From the NCBI GenBank assembly GCA_025869365.1, contig JAOZVV010000051.1, forward strand, positions 1 through 64,000: a stretch of DNA of 64,000 nt. The letters are read 5' to 3'. Below the pieces are notes generated by a model, which saw only the letters and a program-made list of their open reading frames with translations, was not told the origin of the DNA and ran no database searches. A program made the translations under genes and the position numbers. This DNA is from Pseudonocardia sp. Its GTDB lineage: Bacteria > Actinomycetota > Actinomycetes > Mycobacteriales > Pseudonocardiaceae. Positions 34,115-42,654 of this stretch are shown one piece after another (the first letter of the stretch is position 1; each line of letters starts with the position of its first letter).

Positions 34115-34669
34115 TCAGCGGATCCTCGCGTACCGCAGGTACACGGTGCCGCAGCGGAAGGTGCGCTGCTCGACCAGCCGTAGCCGCAGGTCGGCGCCGA
34201 GCGGGAAGTACGGCTTGCCGCCGCCGGTGAAGGCGGGCACCACGCTCGGGCGGAACTCGTCGATCAGGTCCAGCAGCGAGGCGGCCAGACCGGCGCCGCC
34301 GACGGACAGGTCGCCGTCGATCTCCTCCTTGAGCCGGACCACCTCGTCGATCGCCTCGGCACGGCGCACCAGCCGGCACCCGGGCGCGACCGACTCCAGC
34401 GAGTCGGAGAACACGATCCGCGGCGTCGCGGCGTACAGCTGAGCGAACTCCGCCTCCACCTCGTGCCCGTCGGCCCGCTCCGGCGCGGTCCAGAACTCCT
34501 CCATGACCTCGTAGAGGCCGCGGCCGAACAGGAACGCCGCCGTCTCCCGCGTCTGCTCGTTGGCGAAGCGGTGCACCTCCTCGTCCGGCTCGGAGAAGGC
34601 GATGCCGCCGGTCACGTCCTCGATGTAGCCGTCGAGGGAGATGCTCATCGAGTAGCTCAGGGTGCCCAT
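34115..34669 (-). CDS. dihydrofolate reductase/RibD-like protein
   Basis: A 184-residue member of the RibD C-terminal/DHFR-like family. It starts MGTLSYSMSISLDGYIEDV, the usual N-terminus, and contains FLFGRGLYEVMEEFW, GDLSVGGAGLAASLL and VPAFTGGGKPYF. These proteins bind NADPH, but most are not true folate reductases. ATG 34669 matches the family start; a GTG at 34693 adds eight residues. It is divergent from the ArsR gene, with two operators between, and probably belongs to the same regulon as the SRPBCC and DinB proteins. Confidence 0.82.
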   Translation of the reverse strand: MGTLSYSMSISLDGYIEDVTGGIAFSEPDEEVHRFANEQTRETAAFLFGRGLYEVMEEFWTAPERADGHEVEAEFAQLYAATPRIVFSDSLESVAPGCRLVRRAEAIDEVVRLKEEIDGDLSVGGAGLAASLLDLIDEFRPSVVPAFTGGGKPYFPLGADLRLRLVEQRTFRCGTVYLRYARIR

Positions 34670-34753
34670 GAGGAAGTAGACCGCCCGGCTCACCCGAACT
34701 CATCCATGGGTCCGGCCTCGGCTCCGCCCCCCGGCGACGAGCCGCGCCCTATC

Positions 34754-34814
34754 TCAACCATTCGGTTGACGTTGCCGGGGTGAGGGGCTACGGTTCCGTC
34801 AACCAACCAGTTGA
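34754..34814. promoter_or_regulatory. two ArsR operators
   Basis: TCAACCATTCGGTTGA (34754-34769) and TCAACCAACCAGTTGA (34799-34814) are two 16-bp inverted repeats of one pattern, TCAAC-N6-GTTGA, 45 bp apart start to start. The second is 16 bases before the ArsR start. Both lie between the divergent ArsR and DHFR-like genes. Confidence 0.65.
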
Positions 34815-34830
34815 CGTTCGGGGGCTCACG

Positions 34831-35193
34831 ATGACCGACCCGCTGTCCCGGGCGTTCGCGGCCCTGGCCGATCCGACCAGGCGGGACCTGGTCGCACAGC
34901 TGACCGACGGCGACGCCACCGTGGGGCAGTTGGCGGCGCCGTACCGGGTGAGCGTGCAGGCCATCTCCAAGCACCTGAAGGTGCTCGAGCAGGCCGGCCT
35001 GGTCAGCCGCTCCACCGACGGGCACCGCAGCCCGGTGCACCTGGAGGCGGAGGTCTTCGACCTGATGACGAAGTGGATCGAGCGCTACCGGCAGCGGGCC
35101 GAGGCCCGGTACCGGCGCCTGGACGCCGTGCTGGCGGAGCTGAACGACGAGGAGACCGGGCACCGCCCGGCGCGTACGGAGGAGACGGCATGA
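34831..35193 (+). CDS. ArsR family regulator
   Basis: A 120-residue winged-helix repressor: FAALADPTRRDLVAQL, then VSVQAISKHLKVLEQAGLV as the recognition helix. It has no cysteine metal site in the recognition helix, so it is probably not a metal sensor. Members of this group are usually coupled to SRPBCC proteins, as here. ATG 34831 begins MTDPLSRAF; an earlier in-frame GTG would run through the operator. The stop overlaps the SRPBCC start (ATGA). Confidence 0.88.
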   Translation: MTDPLSRAFAALADPTRRDLVAQLTDGDATVGQLAAPYRVSVQAISKHLKVLEQAGLVSRSTDGHRSPVHLEAEVFDLMTKWIERYRQRAEARYRRLDAVLAELNDEETGHRPARTEETA

Positions 35194-35702
35194 GCGACAC
35201 GATGACGACCGCGACGATCGAGGCGGACCCGGCGGTCCCGATCATCCGGATCACCCGGGACTTCGCGGCCACCGCGGCCCAGCTGTTCCGGGCGCACACC
35301 GACCCGGAGCTGTTCGCCCGGTGGGTCGGCCCGGACGGGATGGCGACGACCCTGGACCGCTGGGATGCCAGCACCGGCGGCAGCTGGCGCTACGTGGCCG
35401 CCCGGGACGGGATGAAGTACGGCTTCCACGGCTGCTTCCACGAGGTCCGGCCGGATCGGATCGTGCAGACCTTCACCTGGGAGGGCGAACCGGACGGGGT
35501 CGCGCTGGAGACGCTCGTGTTCGAGGATCTCGGCGACGGCCGCACCCGACTGCGCACCCAGTCGCTGTGCGACAGCTTCGAGGCCCGCGACGCCTGGCTG
35601 CGCAGTGGGATGGAGGTCGGCGTGGACCAGGGCTACGCCAAACTGGACGCCCTGCTCGCCGCCGGTGAGATCGCCGGGACCACCGAAGGAGCCCACGCAT
35701 GA
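35190..35702 (+). CDS. SRPBCC (AHSA1-like) domain protein
   Basis: A 170-residue START-like protein. ITRDFAATAAQLFRAHTDPEL starts the fold, ARWVGPDGM is the AHSA1 signature, and GGSWRYVAARDG and IVQTFTWEGEPDG are typical strands. It forms a hydrophobic cavity for a small ligand. It overlaps ArsR upstream and the DinB-like gene downstream by ATGA, giving a tightly coupled three-gene operon. This order is common in actinobacteria; its physiological role remains undefined. Confidence 0.88.
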   Translation: MSDTMTTATIEADPAVPIIRITRDFAATAAQLFRAHTDPELFARWVGPDGMATTLDRWDASTGGSWRYVAARDGMKYGFHGCFHEVRPDRIVQTFTWEGEPDGVALETLVFEDLGDGRTRLRTQSLCDSFEARDAWLRSGMEVGVDQGYAKLDALLAAGEIAGTTEGAHA

Positions 35703-36268
35703 GCCTCCCCGCGGATCCGGCCGGGCGTCATCGCGCCGTCAGCGCCGACTTCACCGCCCGGGTGCAGGGCGCGTCCGACTGGGACGCGCCCGCCCCGGTG
35801 GCCGGATGGCGCGCCCGGGACGTGGTCGACCACCTGGTCGGGTGGTTCCCGGACTTCCTGAAGAGCGCGACGGGCCTGGTGCTCGACCGCGGTCCGTCAC
35901 CGGAGGAGGACCCGGTCGCCGCCTGGCGGGTGCACACCGACGCGGTGCAACGGCTGCTCGACGGGCCGGGGGCCGCCACCCCCTTCCACCACCCGATGGT
36001 GGGGGCGATGCCGCTGCCGGACGCGGTCGACCGGTTCTACACCTCGGACGTGTTCATGCACACCTGGGACCTGGCCCGCGCCACCGGCCAGGACGAGCGG
36101 CTCGACCCGCAGACCTGCGCCGACCTGCTCGCCGGAATGGTGCCGATCGAGGAGCTGCTGCGGTCCTCCGGACAGTACGGCCCCGCGGTGCCCGTGCCGG
36201 ACGACGCCGACGCGCAGACCCGCCTGCTCGGCTTCATCGGACGCGACCCACAGCGCGGCGGGCAGTAG
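35699..36268 (+). CDS. TIGR03086-type DinB/mycothiol-dependent isomerase-like protein
   Basis: A 189-residue four-helix-bundle protein. The putative metal His residues occur in DVVDHLVGW, near the second helix, and in DVFMHTWDLARA. This arrangement is that of the TIGR03086 family, related to mycothiol-dependent maleylpyruvate isomerase and DinB. The likely activity is a mycothiol- or metal-dependent transferase reaction, but it is unproven. It is the third gene of the ArsR operon, with its start overlapping the SRPBCC stop. Confidence 0.82.
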   Translation: MSLPADPAGRHRAVSADFTARVQGASDWDAPAPVAGWRARDVVDHLVGWFPDFLKSATGLVLDRGPSPEEDPVAAWRVHTDAVQRLLDGPGAATPFHHPMVGAMPLPDAVDRFYTSDVFMHTWDLARATGQDERLDPQTCADLLAGMVPIEELLRSSGQYGPAVPVPDDADAQTRLLGFIGRDPQRGGQ

Positions 36269-36366
36269 CGCCCACCGCATCTCGCAGAGGGTCCACCCGG
36301 ATCAGGCCCCGCCGGGGACGCGGTCGCCCACCTCACCGACCCACGGTCGGGTATCAAGGAGGGACC

Positions 36367-37386
36367 ATGAGAGCAATCATCTACCGCGACCGAGGCGGCC
36401 TCGACGTCCTCCAGCTCGTCGACCGGCCGGTGCCCGCGCCCGGCCCCGGCGAGGTTCGCGTCCGGGTCGCCGTGTCCGGGGTCAACCCGACGGACTGGAA
36501 GTCCCGCTCCAGCATCGACGCCCCCATGCCCTTCCCCGAGGTCATCCCGAACCTCGACGGCGCCGGCACGATCGACGCCGTCGGTGAGGGAGTCGACCGG
36601 AGCCGGGTCGGCGAGCGGGTCTGGCTGTTCATGGCCGCCGCCGACCGGCCCACCGGCACCGCCGCCGAGTTCACCGTCGTGCCCGCCGAGCGGGCCGTGC
36701 CGCTGCCCGACGGGGCCGACTTCGACCTCGGCGCCTCGCTCGGCGTCCCCGCGCTCACCGCGCACCGCGCACTCACCGTCGCCGAGGGCGGCCCGGACCG
36801 CCTGCGGCCCGGTGCGCTCGACGGCAAGGTGGTCCTCGCCGCGGGTGGGGCCGGGGCGGTCGGACATGCGGTGATCCAACTCGCCCGATGGGCCGGCGCC
36901 ACCGTGATCAGCACGATCAGCGGCCCGGAGAAGGCCCGGTCGGCCACCGCGGCCGGAGCCCACCATGTGATCAACTACCGGGAGGGCGACCCCGCCGCGG
37001 AGATCCGCCGGATCGCCCCGGACGGCGTCGACATCGTCGCCGAGGTGGCGCTCGGCGCGAACCTGGACCTGGACCTGGCCGTGCTGCGGACACGCGGCAC
37101 GATCTCGACCTACGCCAACGACGGCGGTGTGCCGGTCGCCCTGGACGTTCGCCAGAACATGACGCTGAACACGCGCTTCCAGTTCCTGGTGCTCTACACC
37201 GTCGGTCCGGACGCGCTCGCCCGGGGCGCTGCGGACGTCGTCGCCGCGGTGCACGACGGCGCGCTGCCCGTCGGCGAGGAGCACGGCCTGCCCCTCGTCC
37301 GCTTCCCGCTCGACCGCACCGCGGACGCGCACCGGGCGGTGGAGCAGGGCGCGGTCGGCAAGGTGCTGATCGACGTCGGCTCCTGA
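36367..37386 (+). CDS. NADPH:quinone reductase-like MDR oxidoreductase
   Basis: A 339-residue zinc-free medium-chain reductase. MRAIIYRDRGGLDVLQLVDR is the quinone-reductase N-terminus, and VSGVNPTDWKSR the substrate-domain motif. AAGGAGAVGHAVIQLARWAG is the nucleotide-binding loop. It probably reduces a quinone or enone with NADPH. AAGGAGGG precedes the ATG closely. It lies 98 bases after the DinB-like gene and may be transcribed from that operon. It is convergent with the carbonic anhydrase-like gene. Confidence 0.87.
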   Translation: MRAIIYRDRGGLDVLQLVDRPVPAPGPGEVRVRVAVSGVNPTDWKSRSSIDAPMPFPEVIPNLDGAGTIDAVGEGVDRSRVGERVWLFMAAADRPTGTAAEFTVVPAERAVPLPDGADFDLGASLGVPALTAHRALTVAEGGPDRLRPGALDGKVVLAAGGAGAVGHAVIQLARWAGATVISTISGPEKARSATAAGAHHVINYREGDPAAEIRRIAPDGVDIVAEVALGANLDLDLAVLRTRGTISTYANDGGVPVALDVRQNMTLNTRFQFLVLYTVGPDALARGAADVVAAVHDGALPVGEEHGLPLVRFPLDRTADAHRAVEQGAVGKVLIDVGS

Positions 37387-37452
37387 GGCGACCCGATGAC
37401 CGGTCCGGGCGGGCGCTGACGAGCCGAGCGACCGGCCGGACGGCGGGTACGG

Positions 37453-38199
37453 TCAGAGGAACTGTTGGTCTGCGGTGATCTTGGTCGAGGAGGCCCTGCC
37501 CCGCCGGCCGCCGTGCTCGTCGACCGGTTCCCCCGGAAGGACGTCGCGCTGGTCGCCGGGCAGGACGGTGTCCCGGTTGTGCAGGGCCAGCGCGCGGGCG
37601 TAGCGCCGGGCGATGTCGGGCATCGGGGTGTCCGAGTCGCCGACGCCGAATACGGTGCCGGCGTAGTCGAGCGGACCCAGCAGCTCGCGGATGCGCTCGC
37701 AGTCGTCGGGGGCGACCAGCTCGGCCGGATCACCGCCGGCGAACCAGCCCATCGGCACCGCCGTGCCGGCCGGGACCACGGTGTTGACGTGGACCACCGC
37801 GTGGAAGTCGACCTCCGCGCCGACCCCGACCCGCGCACCGTTGAACACCACCGCCCCGGTCGCGATCCGGGTGTCGCCCTCGATCACGCAGCCGGTGAGG
37901 GAGGCCTGTGGCCCGACGAGCACGTGGTCGCCGAGCCGGGCGGGGTGCAGCGGCACCCCGCGTATCACCGCGTTCTCCATGATCACGCAGTGGGCGCCGA
38001 TCTCGACCGGCCCACCCTCGGCGGTGATCACGGCCCCGAACAGGACCCGGCTGTGCGGGCCGACGGTCACGTCGCCGCACAGCACCGCGGTGGGCGCGAT
38101 GTACGCGGACTGGGCCACCCGCGGACTGCTCAGCCGGTGGCGGACGAACACCGCGTCGCGGCCCACCGGCCGCGGTGCCGGGCGGTACTCGTCACCCAT
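37453..38199 (-). CDS. gamma carbonic anhydrase-like left-handed beta-helix protein
   Basis: A 248-residue hexapeptide-repeat protein. Residues about 25-160 are a left-handed beta helix: SAYIAPTAVLCGDVTVGPHS, VEIGAHCVIMENAVIRG and CVIEGDTRIATGAVVFNGA. His residues in LGDHVLVGPQ and DFHAVVHVN could be zinc ligands. The first 20 and last 75 residues are extra to minimal gamma carbonic anhydrases. GGGAGG lies before ATG 38199. Whether it hydrates CO2 is unproven, since many members are inactive or transferases. Confidence 0.78.
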   Translation of the reverse strand: MGDEYRPAPRPVGRDAVFVRHRLSSPRVAQSAYIAPTAVLCGDVTVGPHSRVLFGAVITAEGGPVEIGAHCVIMENAVIRGVPLHPARLGDHVLVGPQASLTGCVIEGDTRIATGAVVFNGARVGVGAEVDFHAVVHVNTVVPAGTAVPMGWFAGGDPAELVAPDDCERIRELLGPLDYAGTVFGVGDSDTPMPDIARRYARALALHNRDTVLPGDQRDVLPGEPVDEHGGRRGRASSTKITADQQFL

Positions 38200-38400
38200 G
38201 TCGACCTCCCGAGGAACGCGTCCTGACGCGCTTGCGGACGATCCGGCGCGGCCACCTCGACAGCTGCACCGGCTACGGTCCGTTCCCGCGCGGACGCCGA
38301 AGTATCCTCGCGCGCTCGGGCAGCGACAAGAGCGCGCTCCCACACGGAAGCCTTCGCCCTGCCCGCGCACCACGTCGACGGGCCCGGAGAGCCGAGACCC

Positions 38401-39156
38401 CTACCCGCCTCGTCGACCGCCGATCCCGGCCGCCAGCCCGTCCAGCACCATCGCCAGCCGGCGCTCGAACACCACGTCCGGATCGGGATGGTCCTCGGCC
38501 TCGACGATCAGCCGCCGCAGATAGGGAAGCCGGTCGTCCTGCAGCAACTGCGTGATGAACGGCCCGGTGTGGCGCTGGTAGGCCGCGAAGTCCAGGCCGG
38601 TGCGCTGCTGGGCCTCGACCTCGCCCAGCTCCTGCACGACGAAGCCCCGCGTGAACGCCACGGCGGTCGACAGCAGGTCCGACATCGCGTCGATGTCGAG
38701 ACCGAGCCCGTCGACGCAGGCCAGGCCGGTTTCGAGGAACCGCCGGGCATGGGGGCCCAGGCTCGGCCGGTGCCCGAACCGGGCGATCCAGGGGTGGGCG
38801 TGGTGGAGCCGGCGCATCTCCCGGGCCAGCCGGGCGACATCGGCGCGCCAGTCACCGGACGGGATCCCGGCCAGGTCCAGCTCCCCCAGCACCGCGTCGT
38901 ACATCAGCTCGGTCAGGTCGTCCTTGCTGCCGACGTGCCGGTAGAGCGCCATCGGGCTGTGGCCCATCCGCCCCGCGACCTTGCGCATCGAGACCGCGTC
39001 GACCCCGTCCTCGTCGGCCAGGGCGATCGCGGCCGTGGTGATGGCCCGGTGGTCGAGGGTGCGCACCGGCCCACGCCCCTGGCCGGAGAGGCGAGCCCAG
39101 ATGACGGGCGGCGGTTCGTCGGTCACGGCGGCGCTCCTTGCGTGTGGTGCGGGCAT
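38401..39156 (-). CDS. TetR family regulator (TetR_C type)
   Basis: A 251-residue regulator. LDHRAITTAAIALADEDGVD, then VSMRKVAGRMGHSPMALYRHVGSK, is a TetR helix-turn-helix close to true TetR. The C-terminal part (PWIARFGHRPSLGPHARRFLE) looks like the TetR_C drug-binding domain. It is divergent from a TetX-like FAD monooxygenase, with a large inverted repeat between them. That arrangement suggests it represses the monooxygenase and is released by its substrate, possibly a polyketide. The ligand is unproven. Confidence 0.85.
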   Translation of the reverse strand: MPAPHARSAAVTDEPPPVIWARLSGQGRGPVRTLDHRAITTAAIALADEDGVDAVSMRKVAGRMGHSPMALYRHVGSKDDLTELMYDAVLGELDLAGIPSGDWRADVARLAREMRRLHHAHPWIARFGHRPSLGPHARRFLETGLACVDGLGLDIDAMSDLLSTAVAFTRGFVVQELGEVEAQQRTGLDFAAYQRHTGPFITQLLQDDRLPYLRRLIVEAEDHPDPDVVFERRLAMVLDGLAAGIGGRRGG

Positions 39157-39169
39157 CCTACGAGACGCT

Positions 39170-39201
39170 TACGGCGTACATGACTAGTCGCGTACGCTGT
39201 A
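39170..39201. promoter_or_regulatory. 32-bp inverted repeat between TetR and TetX-like gene
   Basis: TACGGCGTAC (39170-39179) and GTACGCTGTA (39192-39201) are complementary except one position. A central GACTAGTC palindrome lies in the 12-nt spacer. This is a probable TetR operator covering both divergent promoters. Confidence 0.55.
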
Positions 39202-39237
39202 CTCGTCCCACCCGTCGATCTCGTCCGAGGTGTCGCC

Positions 39238-40407
39238 GTGCCCCCGTCACCCTCCCCGTCCATCGCCGTCGTCGGTGGCGGCCTCAGCGGGCTGGTGCTG
39301 GCCCGGATCCTGCAACGCCACGACATCGACTGCACCGTGTACGAACTCGACGCCACCGCCGGCGCTCGACGGCAGGGCGGCCTGCTGGACCTGCACGTCG
39401 AGTCCGGCCAGCGCGCGCTGCGCGAAGCGGGGCTCTACGAGCGGTTCCGCCGGCTCACCCGGCCACAGGCGGAGGCCGTGCGGGTGATGGACAAGGCGGG
39501 CACCGTCTTCATCGACCAGGCCTCCGAGGGCAACTCGGGCAGACCCGAGATCGACCGGACGGACCTGCGCGCCCTGCTGCTGGAGTCGCTGCGCCCGGGA
39601 CGGGTCGTCTGGGACCGCAAGCTCAGCCACGCCCGCCGCCTGGCCGACGGGCGGTACGAACTCGTCTTCGCCAACGGCTCGTGCGAGACCGCCGACCTCC
39701 TGGTCGGAGCCGACGGAGCCTGGTCCCGGGTCCGCCCCCTGCTCTCGAGCGCGTCCCCGGAGTACGCCGGGATCAGCTACTTCGAACTCCACCTCACCGA
39801 TGCGCCGACCACGGTGCCCGCCTCGGCCGCACTGGTCGGCACCGGAAGCCTGTTCGCCCTGTCGGACAACAAGAACCTCGGCGGGCACGGAGGCCACGAC
39901 CTGCACCTCGGAGCCATGCTGCGGACCACGGAGGACTGGCTCGACACGCGCGGCGTCGACTGGTCCGACGCAGCCGCCACCCGCACCGCCCTGCTGGCGG
40001 AGTTCGCCGACTGGACCCCTGCGCTGACGGACCTGATCCGCCACTGCGACGACGACATCGTGGCCCGCCGGATCTACGCCCTGCCCACCGGCCACGCATG
40101 GCCACGCATCCCGGGCGTGACCCTGATCGGCGACGCCGCGCACCTGATGTCGCCGTTCGCCGGCGAGGGCGCGAACGCCGCGATGCTCGACGGCCACGAT
40201 CTCGCGCTGGCACTGATCGAGCACCGTGACGACGTCGAGGCCGCACTGCACCAGTACGAGACGGCGATGTACCCGCGCTCCGCCGACGCGGCCCGGCAGT
40301 CCGCCCGCGGGCTCGACCTGTGCTTCGCCGACGACTCGCCCCGAGGGCTGGTCGAGTTCTTCGGCAGGATGGGCGTCCCGGTCACCTCGGCCGGGCAACG
40401 GTCGTAG
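39238..40407 (+). CDS. FAD-dependent monooxygenase, TetX-like
   Basis: A 389-residue class A flavoprotein monooxygenase. IAVVGGGLSGLVLARILQRH is the FAD-binding GxGxxG. RPEIDRTDLRALLLESL, LVGADGAWSRVR and LIGDAAHLMSPFAGEGANAA match the aromatic hydroxylase group, and the whole pattern is close to TetX-type tetracycline destructases. NADPH would reduce the FAD and the enzyme would hydroxylate a polycyclic substrate. GTG 39238 is the start. Paired with a TetR repressor it looks like an inducible drug-inactivation module; substrate and resistance are not proven. Confidence 0.85.
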   Translation: MPPSPSPSIAVVGGGLSGLVLARILQRHDIDCTVYELDATAGARRQGGLLDLHVESGQRALREAGLYERFRRLTRPQAEAVRVMDKAGTVFIDQASEGNSGRPEIDRTDLRALLLESLRPGRVVWDRKLSHARRLADGRYELVFANGSCETADLLVGADGAWSRVRPLLSSASPEYAGISYFELHLTDAPTTVPASAALVGTGSLFALSDNKNLGGHGGHDLHLGAMLRTTEDWLDTRGVDWSDAAATRTALLAEFADWTPALTDLIRHCDDDIVARRIYALPTGHAWPRIPGVTLIGDAAHLMSPFAGEGANAAMLDGHDLALALIEHRDDVEAALHQYETAMYPRSADAARQSARGLDLCFADDSPRGLVEFFGRMGVPVTSAGQRS

Positions 40408-40410
40408 CGG

Positions 40411-40717
40411 AAGCAGGCGGGTCCACAGTGGGCCCTCCTCCTCCCGGGGCCGGAGTCCCGGCGTGGCGCGGGCGCCGGCCGGTCGCCGGCGCGCGAGCCG
40501 GAGTCGATCACCCTGCTCGACGTGTACGACGCGGTGGAGCCCGGTCCGCTGTTCGCGATGCACCACGCCACGCCGGACCACGAGTGCGTGGTGGGCCACG
40601 GCATCCAGCCGGCGACGCAGGGCATCTACGGGGGGCATCGAGGAGACGCTGAGAGCCGAGCTGGGCCGCGTCACGATGGAGGACGTGCTCCGGGACGTCC
40701 TCGCGGTATCGCGCTAG
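40411..40717 (+). pseudogene. Rrf2-family regulator remnant, N-terminally truncated and frameshifted
   Basis: Reading from about 40411 gives REPESITLLDVYDAVEPGPL and FAMHHATPDHECVVGHGIQP, typical of the middle of Rrf2 regulators. At GGGGGG (40630-40635) the frame is lost. Removing one G gives IYGGIEETLRAELGRV, then TMEDVLRDVLAVSR and a stop at 40717. The N-terminal winged helix is missing; the TetX-like gene ends at 40407 just before it. The rest of 40408-40892 holds nothing else recognisable. Confidence 0.7.
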
Positions 40718-40892
40718 GCGACCGCGCCGGGCAACGGGGGCGTAGCTCGGTCCGGGAGGGTCTCTGCGCTTCGGATCCTGCCGTGACGAGCCCGAGGGCG
40801 GCCATCCCCGCCGCCGACGGTGGCGGGGACAGCCACACCATGGTGTTCTCGCCGAGTACCGCCGATCGACGCTCAGGCCGCCGCGGCCGCGA

Positions 40893-41324
40893 TCAGGCGA
40901 GGTACCCCGCGTCGGCGAGCGCGGCCGTCGCGATCTTCATGTCGTCCGTGTAGTTGCCCCCGGACACCCCCAGCCCACCGACGACGGCGCCGTCGACCTT
41001 GATCGGGTAGCCGCCGCCGAAGACGACCAGGCGGGAGGTGTGGACGATGCCGTCGGCGAGTGGCGCGTCGTCCTTGATGAAGTCGTGCCATTCGTGGGTG
41101 GACAGACCGAACGACGCGGCGGTGTAGGCCTTGTCCTGTGCGATCTGCACCGTGAGCAGGGCGGCGCCGTCCATCCTGAGGAACCCCTTCAGCACACCCG
41201 AGATGTCGACGACGGCGATGGAGCTGGCCTGGCCGTGCGCCTCGGAGGCGGCGACCGCCGAGTCGAGCAGCGTGCGGGTGAGCGACGTGCTGATCGTCGG
41301 CGGGGCGAAGGTGGGACCGGACAT
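40893..41324 (-). CDS. GlcG/HbpS-like haem-binding family protein
   Basis: A 143-residue protein of the GlcG/HbpS (DUF336) family. It has the conserved pattern SIAVVDISGVLKGFLRMDGA, then AQDKAYTAASFGLST, GGYPIKVDGAVVGGLGVSGG and DMKIATAAL. Some members bind haem or cobalamin; others accompany catabolic enzymes as chaperones or isomerases. ATG 41324 has AGGAAAGG upstream. It is the last gene of the leftward catabolic operon, 5 bases after the NifU-like gene. The function here is not known. Confidence 0.82.
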   Translation of the reverse strand: MSGPTFAPPTISTSLTRTLLDSAVAASEAHGQASSIAVVDISGVLKGFLRMDGAALLTVQIAQDKAYTAASFGLSTHEWHDFIKDDAPLADGIVHTSRLVVFGGGYPIKVDGAVVGGLGVSGGNYTDDMKIATAALADAGYLA

Positions 41325-41329
41325 GATGA

Positions 41330-41644
41330 TCACCTTTCCTGGGGTCGGCGCGGGGGCGCGGCGAGGGCGAGAATGCGGTTCGCCGCGGCCTCGGAGACGT
41401 TGACGTTGGGGGCGTGCACGGAACGGACCCCCGGGACGGCGCGCACGATCGGCGCAACCTTGCTGAAGAACGTGACGGCAACCGCGGGGCAGGCCCGGCA
41501 CGCCCCGTCGAAGCGGAGCGTGACATCGCCGTCGGGCGTCACGGCGGCGCTGGCCACCGCTCCGCCGTGGGAGTCGAGGAACCGCGCGATGTTCTCGTCG
41601 ATGGCTGCATCGACCCGCTGCTGGAGGTCGGCGTTCGCGGCCAT
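41330..41644 (-). CDS. NifU C-terminal domain (Nfu-like) protein
   Basis: A 104-residue Nfu-type domain: IARFLDSHGGAVASAAV, then the cluster-binding GACRACPAV with the CxxC pair. Two such monomers would bridge one 4Fe-4S cluster. The gene overlaps the amidohydrolase stop (GTGATG), so it is translationally coupled. An orphan Nfu in a catabolic operon suggests that a pathway enzyme needs an Fe-S cluster, yet no Fe-S enzyme is visible among its neighbours. Confidence 0.85.
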   Translation of the reverse strand: MAANADLQQRVDAAIDENIARFLDSHGGAVASAAVTPDGDVTLRFDGACRACPAVAVTFFSKVAPIVRAVPGVRSVHAPNVNVSEAAANRILALAAPPRRPQER

Positions 41645-42654
41645 CACGGGGTCCGTTCGTCGCTACCGTAGATCGACTTGAGCTTCTGGCCGACATCGAT
41701 GCCCATCAGCCGGGCGTAGTTCTCACCGAAGATCTTCCGCTTGACGTCGCGGGTGATCTGCGGATAGCCGTAGTCCTCCTGCAGGTTCTCCGGCATCTCC
41801 ATGTTCGCGAACAGCTCGATGTAGCCCTGGACGTTGGGCCAGACGAATGCCTCTGATCCCCAGACCAGTCGGTCGGGACCGACGTACATCAGCGCCTTGC
41901 CCAGTCGTTTGAGCGCCTCCCTCGGCATGATCGGGTAGATGTTGATCCACGCCGACAGCGCCAACCAGACGTTCGGGTTACGGGAGGCGACGCTGATCGA
42001 CTCGTCGATGTACGGGTCGCCGAGATGGTGGATGACGAAGGTCAGCTCGGGGAAGTCGATCGCGGCCTGCTGGATGTCGGTGGGGTGCATGTGCTCCATG
42101 CGCTCGGTACCGAACGGCACCCCCTTGTGGAACTGCACGTTGCTGATCCCCAGCTCGACCGCCTTCTCCCAGAGCGGGTAGGCGATCTGCCGGTCGTCGA
42201 TCCGCCAGCTCAGCGAGTTGTCGTGCGCCTGGTAGAACTTGAAACTGACGGCCCCCCACTCCTCGGCCTGGCGGGTCATCTCCTGGCGCGCACCCTCCAC
42301 GCCCTGGAACAGGGGGTCGACCCCGCCGCAGAACAGCACGCGGTCGGGGAAGGCCTCCTTGAGCGCGTACTGCCGCCGGGCCGGCGAGAACCCGTCCTTC
42401 CACCAGCCGAAGAGCGGCACCGTCTGCGCCATCGCGATGTCGGTCTGCGACTCCTCGAACAGGATCCGCCCGGCCTCCTCGACGCTCATCTCCTCGTCGA
42501 GGAAATGGTCGTTGGCCGGATACTGCTCGTTCGAGAGAACGACACCGAACCCGTGCAGGTTCCGAGCGACCTGGTCGCCACGGGGACCGATGTTCTCGGC
42601 CTTGTTGTCGTACATGTGGACGACGTTGTCGAACACGAACATTCCGTCACGCAT
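41644..42654 (-). CDS. amidohydrolase family (ACMSD-like) protein
   Basis: A 336-residue metal-dependent TIM-barrel of the amidohydrolase-2 group, which includes decarboxylases (ACMSD, gamma-resorcylate) and hydrolases. FVFDNVVHMYD is the N-terminal strand; it has HMYD instead of the usual HxH, so metal binding may be altered. FVIHHLGDPYID and LVWGSEAFVWPN mark the later His and Asp positions. AAGGAG lies 8 bases before ATG 42654. It probably decarboxylates or hydrolyses an intermediate made by the LLM oxygenase. Substrate unknown. Confidence 0.82.
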   Translation of the reverse strand: MRDGMFVFDNVVHMYDNKAENIGPRGDQVARNLHGFGVVLSNEQYPANDHFLDEEMSVEEAGRILFEESQTDIAMAQTVPLFGWWKDGFSPARRQYALKEAFPDRVLFCGGVDPLFQGVEGARQEMTRQAEEWGAVSFKFYQAHDNSLSWRIDDRQIAYPLWEKAVELGISNVQFHKGVPFGTERMEHMHPTDIQQAAIDFPELTFVIHHLGDPYIDESISVASRNPNVWLALSAWINIYPIMPREALKRLGKALMYVGPDRLVWGSEAFVWPNVQGYIELFANMEMPENLQEDYGYPQITRDVKRKIFGENYARLMGIDVGQKLKSIYGSDERTP

